A program made the position numbers and the translations under genes. The notes below the pieces were generated by a model that did not search any database, was not told where the DNA came from, and saw nothing but the letters and a program-made list of their open reading frames with translations. A stretch of DNA of 53,429 nt from Bacteroides sp. (GTDB lineage Bacteria > Bacteroidota > Bacteroidia > Bacteroidales > Muribaculaceae), in contig JAAVEB010000020.1 in NCBI GenBank assembly GCA_014801525.1, forward strand, positions 1-53,429. The letters run 5' to 3'. Below, piece by piece: positions 17,960 through 26,688 of this stretch (the first letter of the stretch is position 1; the number at the start of each line of letters is the position of its first letter).

Positions 17960-18029
17960 GATTTTAAATAGAATCAGCCGAAACGCCATCAAGTGACGAG
18001 ATATCAGCCGACAAATTGATTTAAGTTGA

Positions 18030-18971
18030 TTAGCGCTTGCCGCCGACGAGCTTGAAGAAGGAGCCGGGGATGGGAGTGGAGAAGTTCATGTCGCGGCGGG
18101 TTGCCGGATGGGCGAAACGCAGCGTCTGGGCATGAAGGGCAAGACGATGTATAATCGATGAGCGAGCGCCATATTTACGATCGCCCGCTATGGGATGTCC
18201 CAAATCTTTCATGTGGACTCTGATCTGGTTTTTTCGCCCGGTGTCAAGCTCAACTTCAAGCATGGTGTGACCGTTGCCGCGTTTCAACACTTTATAACGG
18301 GTCACAGCCCACTCTCCGCCCTCAACAGGCTCGGGGGAAGAATATACCTCCATCTGGGAGTTCTCGACGAGATAGCTTTTCACCACGCCGCTGTCCTGCT
18401 CCACATTTCCCTCCACCACGGTGACATACTTGCGGTTAAGCACCATGTTGTTCCAGTTATGCTGCATCGCCTCCTTTGCCTGGATGTTTTTGGCAAACAT
18501 CATCAAGCCCGAGGTGTCGCGGTCAAGCCGGTGGATGATAAAAAGTTTATTGCGGGGATCGCTCCACTTCACATAGTCACGCAAAATAGAGTATGCCGTG
18601 CCGTCCTTAATCTTGTCGGTTCCCATCGAAAGGAGTCCGTAGCCCTTTTCAACCACAATGATATCATCGTCCTCATAGACAATTTTAACACGACGGTTAC
18701 TGAACACCCGGAACTCACGGGTGAGATTGACCTGCACTTTGTCGCCCTGATTGAGCTCGGAGTCAAACTGGGTCACGGGCACACCATTCACAGCAACCTG
18801 CTTGTGCTTAAGCAATTCCTTCACAGAAGTGCGTTTGCGTTGAGGCATCGCCTGAAAAAGGAATTCCAGAAGTTTACACGGCTCTGACGGAAAATATGTT
18901 TCAATCACATCAGGGCGAAAGGCGTTCTTTTCCGCTCCCGGCTTTGTTGGTCTTGACTTATATTGAGCCAT
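18030..18971 (-). CDS. RluA-family RNA pseudouridine synthase
   Basis: The 313-residue enzyme has an N-terminal S4 RNA-binding domain (about 35-85, RKRTSVKELLKHKQVAVNG) and a pseudouridine synthase domain with HRLDRDTSGLM; Asp150 is the expected catalytic residue. It converts uridine to pseudouridine in ribosomal or transfer RNA; the target base cannot be told from the sequence. It starts two bases after topA ends, so the two form an operon. Its last 16 codons recur as a diverged copy at 14693-14740. This suggests that its 3' end was an integration site, or was supplied by the incoming island. Confidence 0.93.
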   Translation of the reverse strand: MAQYKSRPTKPGAEKNAFRPDVIETYFPSEPCKLLEFLFQAMPQRKRTSVKELLKHKQVAVNGVPVTQFDSELNQGDKVQVNLTREFRVFSNRRVKIVYEDDDIIVVEKGYGLLSMGTDKIKDGTAYSILRDYVKWSDPRNKLFIIHRLDRDTSGLMMFAKNIQAKEAMQHNWNNMVLNRKYVTVVEGNVEQDSGVVKSYLVENSQMEVYSSPEPVEGGEWAVTRYKVLKRGNGHTMLEVELDTGRKNQIRVHMKDLGHPIAGDRKYGARSSIIHRLALHAQTLRFAHPATRRDMNFSTPIPGSFFKLVGGKR

Positions 18972-18973
18972 AT

Positions 18974-21304
18974 TTAAGATTTTTTACGGGTTGAAACTCG
19001 ACGCGCAGGTTTCTTGGGGCGTTCATCCTGCTCCTTAATAATCTCACGACAATCTTCCAATGATAGATCGGCGGGCGACGACACTGTGCGAGGAATTTTA
19101 TAGTTAGTCTTATTGTAGGATATGTAGGGACCATATCTGCCGTTAAGAATCTGAAGATCGGGCTCCTCGTCAAATGTCTTTATAAGACGCTTGGTTTCGC
19201 CTTCGCGCTTCTGCTTGATCATCTCCACAGCCTCGTCAAGAGTCACCTCCGAAGCGTTCTTATCTTCAGGTATGGAAACAAACTTGCCGTTGTGCTTCAC
19301 ATAAGGTCCATATTTGCCAATCGCCACTGACACTTCCTCACCTTCAAATTCGCCCAGCACTCTCGGGAATTCAAAAAGCTTCAGCGCTTCCTCAAGGGTA
19401 ATCGTAGCCACCGACTGACCTTTCAGCAACGATGCAAACCGAGGTTTCTCGTCGCTGTCGGAGTCCCCTATCTGAACCAGCGGTCCAAATCTGCCTATCT
19501 TAACACTGACGGGATGACCCTCGGAATCGGTTCCAAGAAGACGCTCGCCCACCTTGTGTTCAAGACGCATATTAAGCGCATGGTCAACATCGGGATGGAA
19601 CAATGCGTAGAACTGGGCAATCTCTTTGCTCCATTCAAGATTTCCTTCGGCGATGTCGTCAAATTTTTCCTCCATCTTCGCCGTGAAATCATAGTCCAGA
19701 ATCGACGGGAAATATTCAGTCAAGAAATCGTTCACGATTTCCCCTATATCGGTAGGAATCAATTTGCCTTTCTCTGATCCGGTAGTCTCGGTGCGTAGTT
19801 CGTCAACGATTTCGCCATCTTTCAGGGTAAGCACTTCATATTGACGCTCCTCTCCTGGATTCTCCCCTTTTTCAACATACTCACGCGCCTGAATGGTTGA
19901 AATTGTGGGAGCATAGGTTGACGGACGACCAATTCCCAGCTCTTCCATTTTCTTTACCAACGACGCCTCAGTGTAGCGCGGAGGCTGCTGAGTGAAGCGC
20001 TGAGTTGCGACAATGTCATTGAGGCTAAGGGCGTCGCCACGCTGAATTTCAGGCAATCGACCTGCGTCGTCCTCAACATTTTCGTCATCCTTGCCCTCAA
20101 TATACACGTTGAGGAATCCGTCGAATTTCACCACTTCGCCTGTTGCCGTGAAATGCTCGGAGCGTGTTGAAGGGGTAATCTCGACGGTGGTTTTCTCTAT
20201 TTCAGCATCAGCCATCTGAGAAGCGATGGTGCGCTTCCATATAAGCGAGTAAAGCCTCTTTTCCTGAGCGGAACCGTCGATAGTTTTCGACGCGATCTCA
20301 GTGGGGCGAATCGCCTCATGCGCCTCCTGGGCACCCTTGCTGTGGGTGTGATATTTTCTTATTTTAAGATATTCTTCGCCAAGTTTTTCCTTAATTTCTG
20401 CAGCGATAGCCGACACCGCCTGAGTCGAGAGGTTGAGAGAGTCGGTACGCATATAGGTGATGTAACCCGCCTCATAAAGACGCTGGGCTATCATCATTGT
20501 CTGCGACACGGTAAATCCAAGTTTGCGCGCAGCTTCCTGCTGGAGAGTTGAAGTTGTGAACGGAGGAGCCGGCGACTTGGATAGCGGCTTCTCGGTAACG
20601 GCAGTCACTTTAAAAGAAGCGCCGAGACATGACTTAAGGAAATCCTCCACCCTTTCACGGTCAGAGACGCGCTGCCCCAATTCAGCCTTTATGACAGAAC
20701 CTGAGGGGGTGGAAAATTCAGCGTGTACACGATAGAAGGTTTCTGACTTGAATTCTGATATCTCCTTTTCGCGCTCCACAATCAACCTTACAGCCACCGA
20801 TTGAACTCGACCGGCTGAAAGCGCGGGTTTTATCTTCTTCCAAAGAACGGGCGAAAGCTCGAAACCCACAATGCGGTCCAGAACTCGACGAGCCTGCTGA
20901 GCGTCCACGCGGTTCAAATCGATTGAGCGCGGATTCTTGATAGCTTCCTCGATTGCCTTCTTGGTGATTTCGTGAAACACGATGCGCTTGGTGGTATGGG
21001 GGTCAAGTCCGAGAACTTCGCAAAGATGCCATGCGATAGCCTCTCCCTCGCGGTCCTCATCGGAAGCCAGCCACACCGTGTCGGCTTTCTTCACCTCGCT
21101 CTTCAAGTCGGCGACCAATGCCTTCTTTTCAGCAGGAATTTCATAGACCGGCTGGAAATCATGTTCAATATCAATGCCGAATTTTTTCTTGTTGAGGTCT
21201 CGTATATGCCCGTAACTCGACATGACTTTATAGTCAGAACCTAAAAATTTTTCTATTGTTTTTGCCTTTGCGGGCGACTCTACTATGACTAAATTCTTCG
21301 GCAT
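18974..21304 (-). CDS. topA: DNA topoisomerase I
   Basis: The 776-residue type IA enzyme relaxes negative supercoils. The TOPRIM domain is at the N-terminus (VIVESPAKAKTIEKFLG; SDEDREGEAIAW at 81-92), followed by the central domain with ALSAGRVQSVAVRLI. The catalytic Tyr284 is in the YMRTDSLNLS block. The C-terminus lacks the CxxC zinc fingers of enteric TopA and carries repeats of the form GRFGPLVQIGD, GKYGPYVKHNG and GRYGPYISYN (topoisomerase C-terminal repeats), as is usual in Bacteroidetes. A -7 element lies 29 bases upstream. It is co-transcribed with the RluA-like gene. Confidence 0.97.
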   Translation of the reverse strand: MPKNLVIVESPAKAKTIEKFLGSDYKVMSSYGHIRDLNKKKFGIDIEHDFQPVYEIPAEKKALVADLKSEVKKADTVWLASDEDREGEAIAWHLCEVLGLDPHTTKRIVFHEITKKAIEEAIKNPRSIDLNRVDAQQARRVLDRIVGFELSPVLWKKIKPALSAGRVQSVAVRLIVEREKEISEFKSETFYRVHAEFSTPSGSVIKAELGQRVSDRERVEDFLKSCLGASFKVTAVTEKPLSKSPAPPFTTSTLQQEAARKLGFTVSQTMMIAQRLYEAGYITYMRTDSLNLSTQAVSAIAAEIKEKLGEEYLKIRKYHTHSKGAQEAHEAIRPTEIASKTIDGSAQEKRLYSLIWKRTIASQMADAEIEKTTVEITPSTRSEHFTATGEVVKFDGFLNVYIEGKDDENVEDDAGRLPEIQRGDALSLNDIVATQRFTQQPPRYTEASLVKKMEELGIGRPSTYAPTISTIQAREYVEKGENPGEERQYEVLTLKDGEIVDELRTETTGSEKGKLIPTDIGEIVNDFLTEYFPSILDYDFTAKMEEKFDDIAEGNLEWSKEIAQFYALFHPDVDHALNMRLEHKVGERLLGTDSEGHPVSVKIGRFGPLVQIGDSDSDEKPRFASLLKGQSVATITLEEALKLFEFPRVLGEFEGEEVSVAIGKYGPYVKHNGKFVSIPEDKNASEVTLDEAVEMIKQKREGETKRLIKTFDEEPDLQILNGRYGPYISYNKTNYKIPRTVSSPADLSLEDCREIIKEQDERPKKPARRVSTRKKS

Positions 21305-21332
21305 GATTATTACTACTCGTTCAAAATTTTGG

Positions 21333-21340
21333 CAAAATTA
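21333..21340 (-). promoter_or_regulatory. -7 element of topA
   Basis: Read leftward this is TAATTTTG, a full consensus match. The predicted start is near 21329, with a leader of about 25 bases. No clear TTTG is found 20 bases upstream. Confidence 0.5.
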
Positions 21341-21416
21341 GGAAAAAGTTACATATTTAATAATATAATTTCCGATTTTATAATCTTTTTCACCTCATGA
21401 TTGCCTTTATATATAA

Positions 21417-21446
21417 CAAAAATAGGTTGAATCTTTATCAACCTAT
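21417..21446 (-). terminator. Intrinsic terminator after dnaX
   Basis: Read leftward, ATAGGTTGA pairs perfectly with TCAACCTAT around a 7-base loop and is followed by TTTTTG. It starts 29 bases after the dnaX stop. Confidence 0.8.
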
Positions 21447-21475
21447 CGAATGTATTATAAGAATTTTTAAGAGCT

Positions 21476-23257
21476 CTAAAGAAGGGTGAGATGAAAATCA
21501 TCGATAAAGTCGTTGAAATAGGGGTTGTTCTTGCGCATGACCTGAAACACCTCGGCATCGGTTAGCGACGTAACGGTAGTTTGCCCCTTGTTAAGCCCCA
21601 CTTCAAGAGTGATGAAGTCGTTTTGCAAGCGCGTCCTCAACTCGCCCACGATAAGCGGAGTAGACGCAACAAGAATATCACGGATCGCCTCACTCTCCAC
21701 CACTGCGACAAATTCAGATTCGCCCGAGCGTTTCGGATTGGAAATGCGCATAGCGTTGATCATCAAATGCTCGGCAGGATATTTGTTCATGATATCTTTC
21801 CATGCATCGGCAAACTGAGCGTCGGTAAACCGTTGATTCTTCTTTTCATAAGACGGAGTGTCTTCTGCGACCTTAGCCTCAGACTGCTTCTTTACGCCTT
21901 TAAGCGACAAATCAGGCACACGCAATCCGCCCATAGGTCCGCGCGGGCGCATGGATTGACTTCCGGCACCAGGCGCAGGTTTAGGCGGTATCGGCGCCGG
22001 ACGATGACCCGCATTAGGATTTTGAGCCGCAGCCGCAGAATGCTGTGGCTGCTTAGCCGACGGACGCGCTGTTGCTGTTGCCGCCGACGCAGTGGGTGAC
22101 GCTTCGCCCGAAGATGTTATCGGACGCAACTGCCCCTCTCCCGCATCACCTTTACTTTGAGAGGGGCTGACCGCTTGGCACAGTTTAATAAGAGTGAGCT
22201 CGACAAGGAACTGCTTGTTGGAGGCGGTTCTATAATTCAAGTCTGCATCATTCAGAAGGTCCATCGCCTTATACAGAAAGGCGGGCGAACACTTTGCCGC
22301 AACGGTAGCCATGTGGGTTTTCGCTTCATCGCTTGCCTCAAGCAGCGATATAGTGGCAGGGTCGCGCGCCACCATCAAATCGCGGAAATGAGAAGCGAGT
22401 CCGTTTATAAAAAACAGTGAATCAAATCCCTTATCCCTGATTTCCTTATATATTAGAAGCGACGTCTGCACGTTTCCGTTCAAAAAAGCTTCGACAAGAC
22501 GGTCATAATATTCATAGTCCAAAATGTTCAGGCTCTCAATCGCCGCGCGATAGGTCACATTGCCCATCGACGACGCAGCCACCTGATCGAATATAGAAAG
22601 AGCGTCGCGCATGGCGCCGTCGGCTTTCCGCGCTATCACGTTGAGAGCGGCATCCTCCACCGATATGTTTTCTTCTCCGGCAATATACTTGAGATGATCA
22701 ACCATGTCCTGAATGGTGATTCGGTTGAAGTCATATATTTGACACCGCGATAGAATGGTGGGGATAATCTTGTGCTTTTCAGTGGTGGCAAGAATAAACA
22801 CCACGTAGGATGGAGGCTCCTCGAGAGTCTTAAGAAACGCATTGAACGCGGCGGTAGAAAGCATGTGGACCTCATCGACGATAAACACGCGGTAACGGGC
22901 ATTGACCGGAGGCACCTGCACCTGATCGGTAAGCTCCCTCATGTAGTCAACGCCATTATTTGACGCAGCGTCAAGTTCAACTATATTCAGCGAGTTGCCT
23001 TTGTTAAATTCACGACATGAGGCACATTCATTACAAGCCTCGCCTTCAGGGGTGCGATGTTCGCAATTGATTGTTTTGGCAAAGATTCTCGCACATGAAG
23101 TCTTTCCCACTCCGCGCGATCCGCAAAACAGGTAGGCGTGGGCAAGCCTGTCTTTGCTTATCGAATTTCGCAAAGTCGCAGTCAATGCCGCTTGCCCCAC
23201 GACACTTTTAAATGTCGACGGACGGTATTTTCGCGCTGATACTATATAATTTTCCAT
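21476..23257 (-). CDS. dnaX: DNA polymerase III subunits gamma and tau
   Basis: The 593-residue clamp-loader ATPase has its Walker A in GSRGVGKTSCARIF, a four-Cys zinc module (CEHRTPEGEACNECASC), the DEVHMLS Walker B and LSRCQIYDF (SRC motif). A Pro/Ala/Ser-rich linker and a C-terminal tau-like domain follow. I chose MENYIVSARKYRP at 23257 as the start. The frame is open to 23278, but a perfect -7 element (23283-23276) covers that ATG, so the transcript begins about 23272, downstream of it. No frameshift-type slippery run was looked for beyond a visual scan. Confidence 0.96.
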   Translation of the reverse strand: MENYIVSARKYRPSTFKSVVGQAALTATLRNSISKDRLAHAYLFCGSRGVGKTSCARIFAKTINCEHRTPEGEACNECASCREFNKGNSLNIVELDAASNNGVDYMRELTDQVQVPPVNARYRVFIVDEVHMLSTAAFNAFLKTLEEPPSYVVFILATTEKHKIIPTILSRCQIYDFNRITIQDMVDHLKYIAGEENISVEDAALNVIARKADGAMRDALSIFDQVAASSMGNVTYRAAIESLNILDYEYYDRLVEAFLNGNVQTSLLIYKEIRDKGFDSLFFINGLASHFRDLMVARDPATISLLEASDEAKTHMATVAAKCSPAFLYKAMDLLNDADLNYRTASNKQFLVELTLIKLCQAVSPSQSKGDAGEGQLRPITSSGEASPTASAATATARPSAKQPQHSAAAAQNPNAGHRPAPIPPKPAPGAGSQSMRPRGPMGGLRVPDLSLKGVKKQSEAKVAEDTPSYEKKNQRFTDAQFADAWKDIMNKYPAEHLMINAMRISNPKRSGESEFVAVVESEAIRDILVASTPLIVGELRTRLQNDFITLEVGLNKGQTTVTSLTDAEVFQVMRKNNPYFNDFIDDFHLTLL

Positions 23258-23275
23258 ATTGGGCTCTTTCTTGCA

Positions 23276-23283
23276 CAAATATA
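23276..23283 (-). promoter_or_regulatory. -7 element of dnaX
   Basis: Read leftward this is TATATTTG, a full match. The predicted start is near 23272, with a leader of about 15 bases. The -33 region (around 23304) is poor. The element decides the dnaX start codon. Confidence 0.6.
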
Positions 23284-23338
23284 CAATTTAAAACTGACAT
23301 TTCACAGAAAAAGAGCATTCCGATGATTCTGCCGTCGC

Positions 23339-23494
23339 TTAATTTTCTTTTTCAGCCACGGTTCCCGACGACGCAAGTTTTTCAAGCACCTCGGGAGTGA
23401 GCACCGTGCGTCGGTCAGAAAAATGAATCTTATTCAAATCCATCGCCGACAGCTTTACCGCACCTTTAATGTCGGCACGTTTTATCTTTTTCAT
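23339..23494 (-). CDS. 51-residue peptide, possible modified-peptide precursor
   Basis: This small gene starts 7 bases after the VKOR/C39 gene ends. It encodes 51 residues: MKKIKRADIKGAVKLSAMDL, then NKIHFSDRRTVLTPEVLEKL and a short acidic end. The MKKIK start and the KLSAMDLNKI segment resemble leader peptides of Bacteroidales natural-product precursors (MKKLKLNxL…LSxxEMxxI), but the Gly-Gly cleavage motif and a Cys-rich core are missing. Codon use is like the neighbours and the frame fits the gap closely, which supports a real gene. It may instead be an unrelated small regulatory or structural peptide. Confidence 0.55.
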   Translation of the reverse strand: MKKIKRADIKGAVKLSAMDLNKIHFSDRRTVLTPEVLEKLASSGTVAEKEN

Positions 23495-23501
23495 AATTCA
23501 T

Positions 23502-24503
23502 CTATTTTTCAGAATTGTCAAACATGGGGAGAATGCGGTTCAACGCAAGAAGCACAGTCAGGTAAGAGAGTCCGAGAACGAAAAACTCGATTCTCAACGG
23601 AAATACTCCGTCAAACCATCCGCCGCCAAGATAGCAGAAAAACAGAAGCCACAGCGAGCACTGCACACTCACACAAAGAGTACACCATGCCTTCGCCCTG
23701 AATTTCTGATACCATATACTCCAAAAAGTGAATGGAAGACAGCAGGCATTGCACAAAGCGAGATAGCCAATCCACTCAGGGAAAATGAGCAATGCCAACA
23801 AGCTCACCGAAAAATAAGTGAAACCGACTTCACTCCAGCTGAATATGCCGAAGAATTTCGCAGCCTTCAACTCAAGCACACTGTCACATCCGCCAGCCTG
23901 AAGCACGCCGCACACATTGTCGGCAATACTATTCTTTATCTTGAGCGACTTCTGAACCAGCAGATAGGTGAGATAAAGACCTGCAAGATTAATGACAGTG
24001 AGAAGCACGGTTGACACATGGCGATATATGCCGTTGCTGATAAACAGATAGAGGAAAAGAGCCACAACGCCAGCCCACAATCCCCACTTCTTTGCCTTAC
24101 CGATGAAAATATCACGGCAATGCGCCTTATAATCAGGCTCACAAGAGTCATCCGCCGGATAAGCGAGAAATACAGTGCCGTCCCATGTCTTCTTAAATTC
24201 ATCAAGCGGCATTTCTTCCACTTCACCTTGCGTGAGATAGCTTACCGACCCGCCGGAAAGCCCATTGACAATCACCATGCCTCCGCCCGTATTAGCTATA
24301 AACGGAGGCTCAAGACGAGAAATGTCGCCGGAAGAGGACAATCTTAAGCCCTCTCCGTCGACACCATATTGTTTCAGCAATTTTGAAAGTCCGAACAATG
24401 ACTTAAACGGCATATTTCGAAATTGCTCGTCGGAATAACCTTGTGTATGGGGCACCTCAAGCTCCGTCAAAAAATCAGTAAAAATAGTCGTTTCAGCCAT
24501 CAC
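23502..24503 (-). CDS. C39-peptidase-like / vitamin K epoxide reductase fusion
   Basis: The 333-residue protein has two parts. Residues 1-125 look like a C39 peptidase domain (KSLFGLSKLLKQYGVDGEGL; PFIANTGGGMVIVNGLSGG) but lack the catalytic Cys near the start, so this part is probably a non-catalytic binding domain. Residues about 140-330 form a VKOR-type membrane domain with four or five helices. They include the loop pair Cys198/Cys206, the block CDSVLELKAAKFFGIFSWSE and the active CxxC at Cys274-Cys277. VKOR proteins oxidise thioredoxin-like partners to make disulfides. It follows a thioredoxin gene by 9 bases and is followed by the 51-residue peptide gene. In Bacteroidetes such fusions accompany secreted-peptide loci (from memory). 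Confidence 0.85.
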   Translation of the reverse strand: MMAETTIFTDFLTELEVPHTQGYSDEQFRNMPFKSLFGLSKLLKQYGVDGEGLRLSSSGDISRLEPPFIANTGGGMVIVNGLSGGSVSYLTQGEVEEMPLDEFKKTWDGTVFLAYPADDSCEPDYKAHCRDIFIGKAKKWGLWAGVVALFLYLFISNGIYRHVSTVLLTVINLAGLYLTYLLVQKSLKIKNSIADNVCGVLQAGGCDSVLELKAAKFFGIFSWSEVGFTYFSVSLLALLIFPEWIGYLALCNACCLPFTFWSIWYQKFRAKAWCTLCVSVQCSLWLLFFCYLGGGWFDGVFPLRIEFFVLGLSYLTVLLALNRILPMFDNSEK

Positions 24504-24512
24504 TCCTATAAA

Positions 24513-24806
24513 TTAGCAAAAAGTTTCAACTCGGCTCAGAAGAACCTCGCCGTCAATTTCGCCCGAGTGCTTCCAAACCATCTCACCGTCACGATAGATA
24601 ATGAACGTCGGGACCGATTCAACGCCTACTGCGTCAGCAGCCTCACGGTTCTTATCAATGTCAAACTGATAAACTGGCACCCTACCGTCAAGCAATTCTT
24701 TCACCTGCTCAACAACGGGCATCATTTTACGGCAATGAGGACACCAGGTGGCATAAAACTCCACAAGCACCACTTTACTTGAATTTGTTACATCTCGATA
24801 ATCCAT
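24513..24806 (-). CDS. Thioredoxin
   Basis: The 97-residue single-domain thioredoxin has the active site WCPHC (Cys22, Cys25) instead of the usual WCGPC, and a conserved cis-Pro segment ESVPTFIIYRDGE. There is no signal peptide, so it should be cytoplasmic unless exported in some other way. The His in CPHC is typical of more oxidising DsbA-like proteins, which suits a partner of the VKOR protein encoded 9 bases downstream. It is the first gene of the thioredoxin - VKOR/C39 - small peptide cluster. Confidence 0.9.
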   Translation of the reverse strand: MDYRDVTNSSKVVLVEFYATWCPHCRKMMPVVEQVKELLDGRVPVYQFDIDKNREAADAVGVESVPTFIIYRDGEMVWKHSGEIDGEVLLSRVETFC

Positions 24807-24960
24807 AATCGCAATATTTAGTTAGGTTTTTACTTTATAAACAATACCTCTGAAATATTGGTTCGAGGTCTAATCTTAAACTATATTAACTGCATTCAGC
24901 CATGATCAATCCATGAATCGAGCGTGATTTTCCGACAGAAAATCATGCCACGGAAAACGA

Positions 24961-25002
24961 CAAACAAGCGCCGCCCGCTCCCGGTTAAGGAGCAGGCGGC
25001 GC
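24961..25002 (-). terminator. Intrinsic terminator after the MFS gene
   Basis: Read leftward, a GC-rich 14-bp stem (GCGCCGCCTGCTCC with GGAGCGGGCGGCGC, one G-U pair) has a 7-base loop and is followed by TTGTTTG. It starts about 40 bases past the MFS stop. Confidence 0.75.
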
Positions 25003-25043
25003 CGTTTGTAATAATTTTGTAATAATATAGTGTAACAGGAGTT

Positions 25044-26423
25044 TTAGGGCTCGGCTACCTCGCCCAATTCAGCGTCAGCTTCCGACACCTGATGTTTCTC
25101 CGCATAAGTTTCCTTAATTGCAAACACGCATATCGCGCCGATGACGAGCAGGACTCCGGCGAGAACTATCATGTTTAGCTGGCTGTGACCGCCAAGCATA
25201 TTAAACACGACTCCGCCCAACACCGCGGCAACAATCTGAGGAATGGTGATAGTGCCATTGAACAGTCCGAGATAGGCTCCCATGTGCTTGCCTGAAATCG
25301 AATTGGTGAGAATGGTGAAAGGCATCGCAAGCATTGCCGCCCAAGCGGTTCCCACAAGGAAATAGCTTATAAACAGCAGCCACTTGTCGGCAAAGAACAT
25401 TGTTGATATAAATCCAATTCCTCCTATCAGAAGACTTAATGAATAAGCCACACGGCGATTTGAAAAATTGGGGAGAACAGCCGCCCAAATTACCGACCCT
25501 ATAGCCTGAACGGCAAAAAGAATGCCGCTCCAGTTTGCCGCCTCCTGATAATTGGCAGTCTGAGTCCCCTGCGACGCATCCCATCCAAATGCCTGCTCGG
25601 CAACACCGCCGGTGTTATAGGTCCACATATACATGAAAGCGCCCCAACAGAAGAATTGCACAAGCCCCACTGTCCAAAACACCTTCGGAGCCTTAACGAG
25701 CAGCGAAATGAAATTGGACTTCTCGTCATCGGGTTCATCGGTTATGCCATGATATTCGGCATATTCCTTAGGAGGCATCTCCTTCACCTTACAGAAAGTG
25801 TAGATCACGCACACAATGAGAATGGCAGCGCCGCCATAAAAAGAATAGGTGACCGATTCAGGCACCCGATTGCCCTCGGCAACGTTGCTCACACCTATCC
25901 ACGCAAGAACAAACGGGAAAATAAACCCTACCACTGAACCGGCATTGCAAAGAAAACTCTGAATCGAATAGGCAAGTCCTTTTTGCTTCTCATTGACCAT
26001 GTCGCCCACAAGCATCTTGAACGGCTGCATAGATATATTGATCGACACATCAAGCATCATCAACGCCACCGCTCCAAATATAAGAGCGGCGCCGACGGCA
26101 AGATGGAAACTGCCGGCATTGGGAAGCAAAGCCATCACAATCACGGCAAGAATCGAGCCGAAAAGCAGATAAGGCAACCTGCGTCCGAAACGGTTCCACG
26201 TGCGGTCGCTCAAAGTTCCGATTATAGGTTGAATCACAAGCCCGGCAAGCGGAGGCAGTATCCAGAAATAGCTTAATTCATGAGGATCCGCTCCGAGAGT
26301 GGCGAAAATACGGGAAATGTTGGCGCTCTGGAGAGCGTAGGCAATCTGGACACCGAAGAATCCGAAGCTGAGATTCCATAAATTCCAAAAGCCCAAGTCA
26401 GGTTTAACCTTCGCTTTCATCAA
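25044..26423 (-). CDS. MFS transporter, SLC45/sugar-cation symporter type
   Basis: The 459-residue protein has 12 predicted membrane helices. GTLSDRTWNRFGRRLPYLL (residues 73-91) is the loop 2-3 motif of the SLC45/GPH-like sugar transporters; NLSFGFFGVQIAYALQSANISRIF in helix 1 fits the same group. Relatives import disaccharides such as maltose or sucrose with protons. No glycoside hydrolase or phosphorylase gene is adjacent, so the substrate is not indicated. The first two codons are both Met; either could start. It has its own promoter and terminator. Confidence 0.87.
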   Translation of the reverse strand: MMKAKVKPDLGFWNLWNLSFGFFGVQIAYALQSANISRIFATLGADPHELSYFWILPPLAGLVIQPIIGTLSDRTWNRFGRRLPYLLFGSILAVIVMALLPNAGSFHLAVGAALIFGAVALMMLDVSINISMQPFKMLVGDMVNEKQKGLAYSIQSFLCNAGSVVGFIFPFVLAWIGVSNVAEGNRVPESVTYSFYGGAAILIVCVIYTFCKVKEMPPKEYAEYHGITDEPDDEKSNFISLLVKAPKVFWTVGLVQFFCWGAFMYMWTYNTGGVAEQAFGWDASQGTQTANYQEAANWSGILFAVQAIGSVIWAAVLPNFSNRRVAYSLSLLIGGIGFISTMFFADKWLLFISYFLVGTAWAAMLAMPFTILTNSISGKHMGAYLGLFNGTITIPQIVAAVLGGVVFNMLGGHSQLNMIVLAGVLLVIGAICVFAIKETYAEKHQVSEADAELGEVAEP

Positions 26424-26466
26424 TAATAGTAGGTGTTAATTAAGACAATTCTTTAGAAATTTAATG

Positions 26467-26501
26467 CAAATATAACATGATTCCTTTAATTCTTTAACAA
26501 A
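26467..26501 (-). promoter_or_regulatory. Promoter of the MFS gene
   Basis: Read leftward, TTTG (26501-26498), 23 bases, TATATTTG (26474-26467). Both words are perfect and the spacing is slightly long. The predicted start is near 26463, with a leader of about 40 bases. Confidence 0.65.
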
Positions 26502-26608
26502 TAACTTAGTGTTTTTCCTCATTTGTGAAAAATTTTATTTCATTTCTCTTATATAGATTAACTCCTCCCTTCCGCAAGAAAATTAAATTTAGATTTTTCC
26601 CGGAATTG

Positions 26609-26640
26609 TTGCCAATATTAAAATAAAAGATATAACTTTG
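26609..26640 (+). promoter_or_regulatory. Promoter of the ferredoxin gene
   Basis: TTGC (26609-26612) is a weak -33 element, followed by 20 bases and a perfect TAACTTTG (26633-26640). The predicted start is near 26644, with a leader of about 45 bases. Confidence 0.65.
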
Positions 26641-26688
26641 CAGAGCAAACAATAAGCAATTCGTATAATAACTAAAAATTTTTCAATC

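Larger units (their letters stand above)
17569..18029. other. 461-base gap upstream of the WG-repeat cluster
   Basis: Non-coding and AT-rich. From left to right it holds the hairpin beside the WG start (17574-17595), the attC-like palindrome (17598-17678), a small hairpin (17675-17688), a candidate -7 element (17835-17842) and the terminator of the RluA-like gene (17924-17959). No other gene is convincing. Confidence 0.7.
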
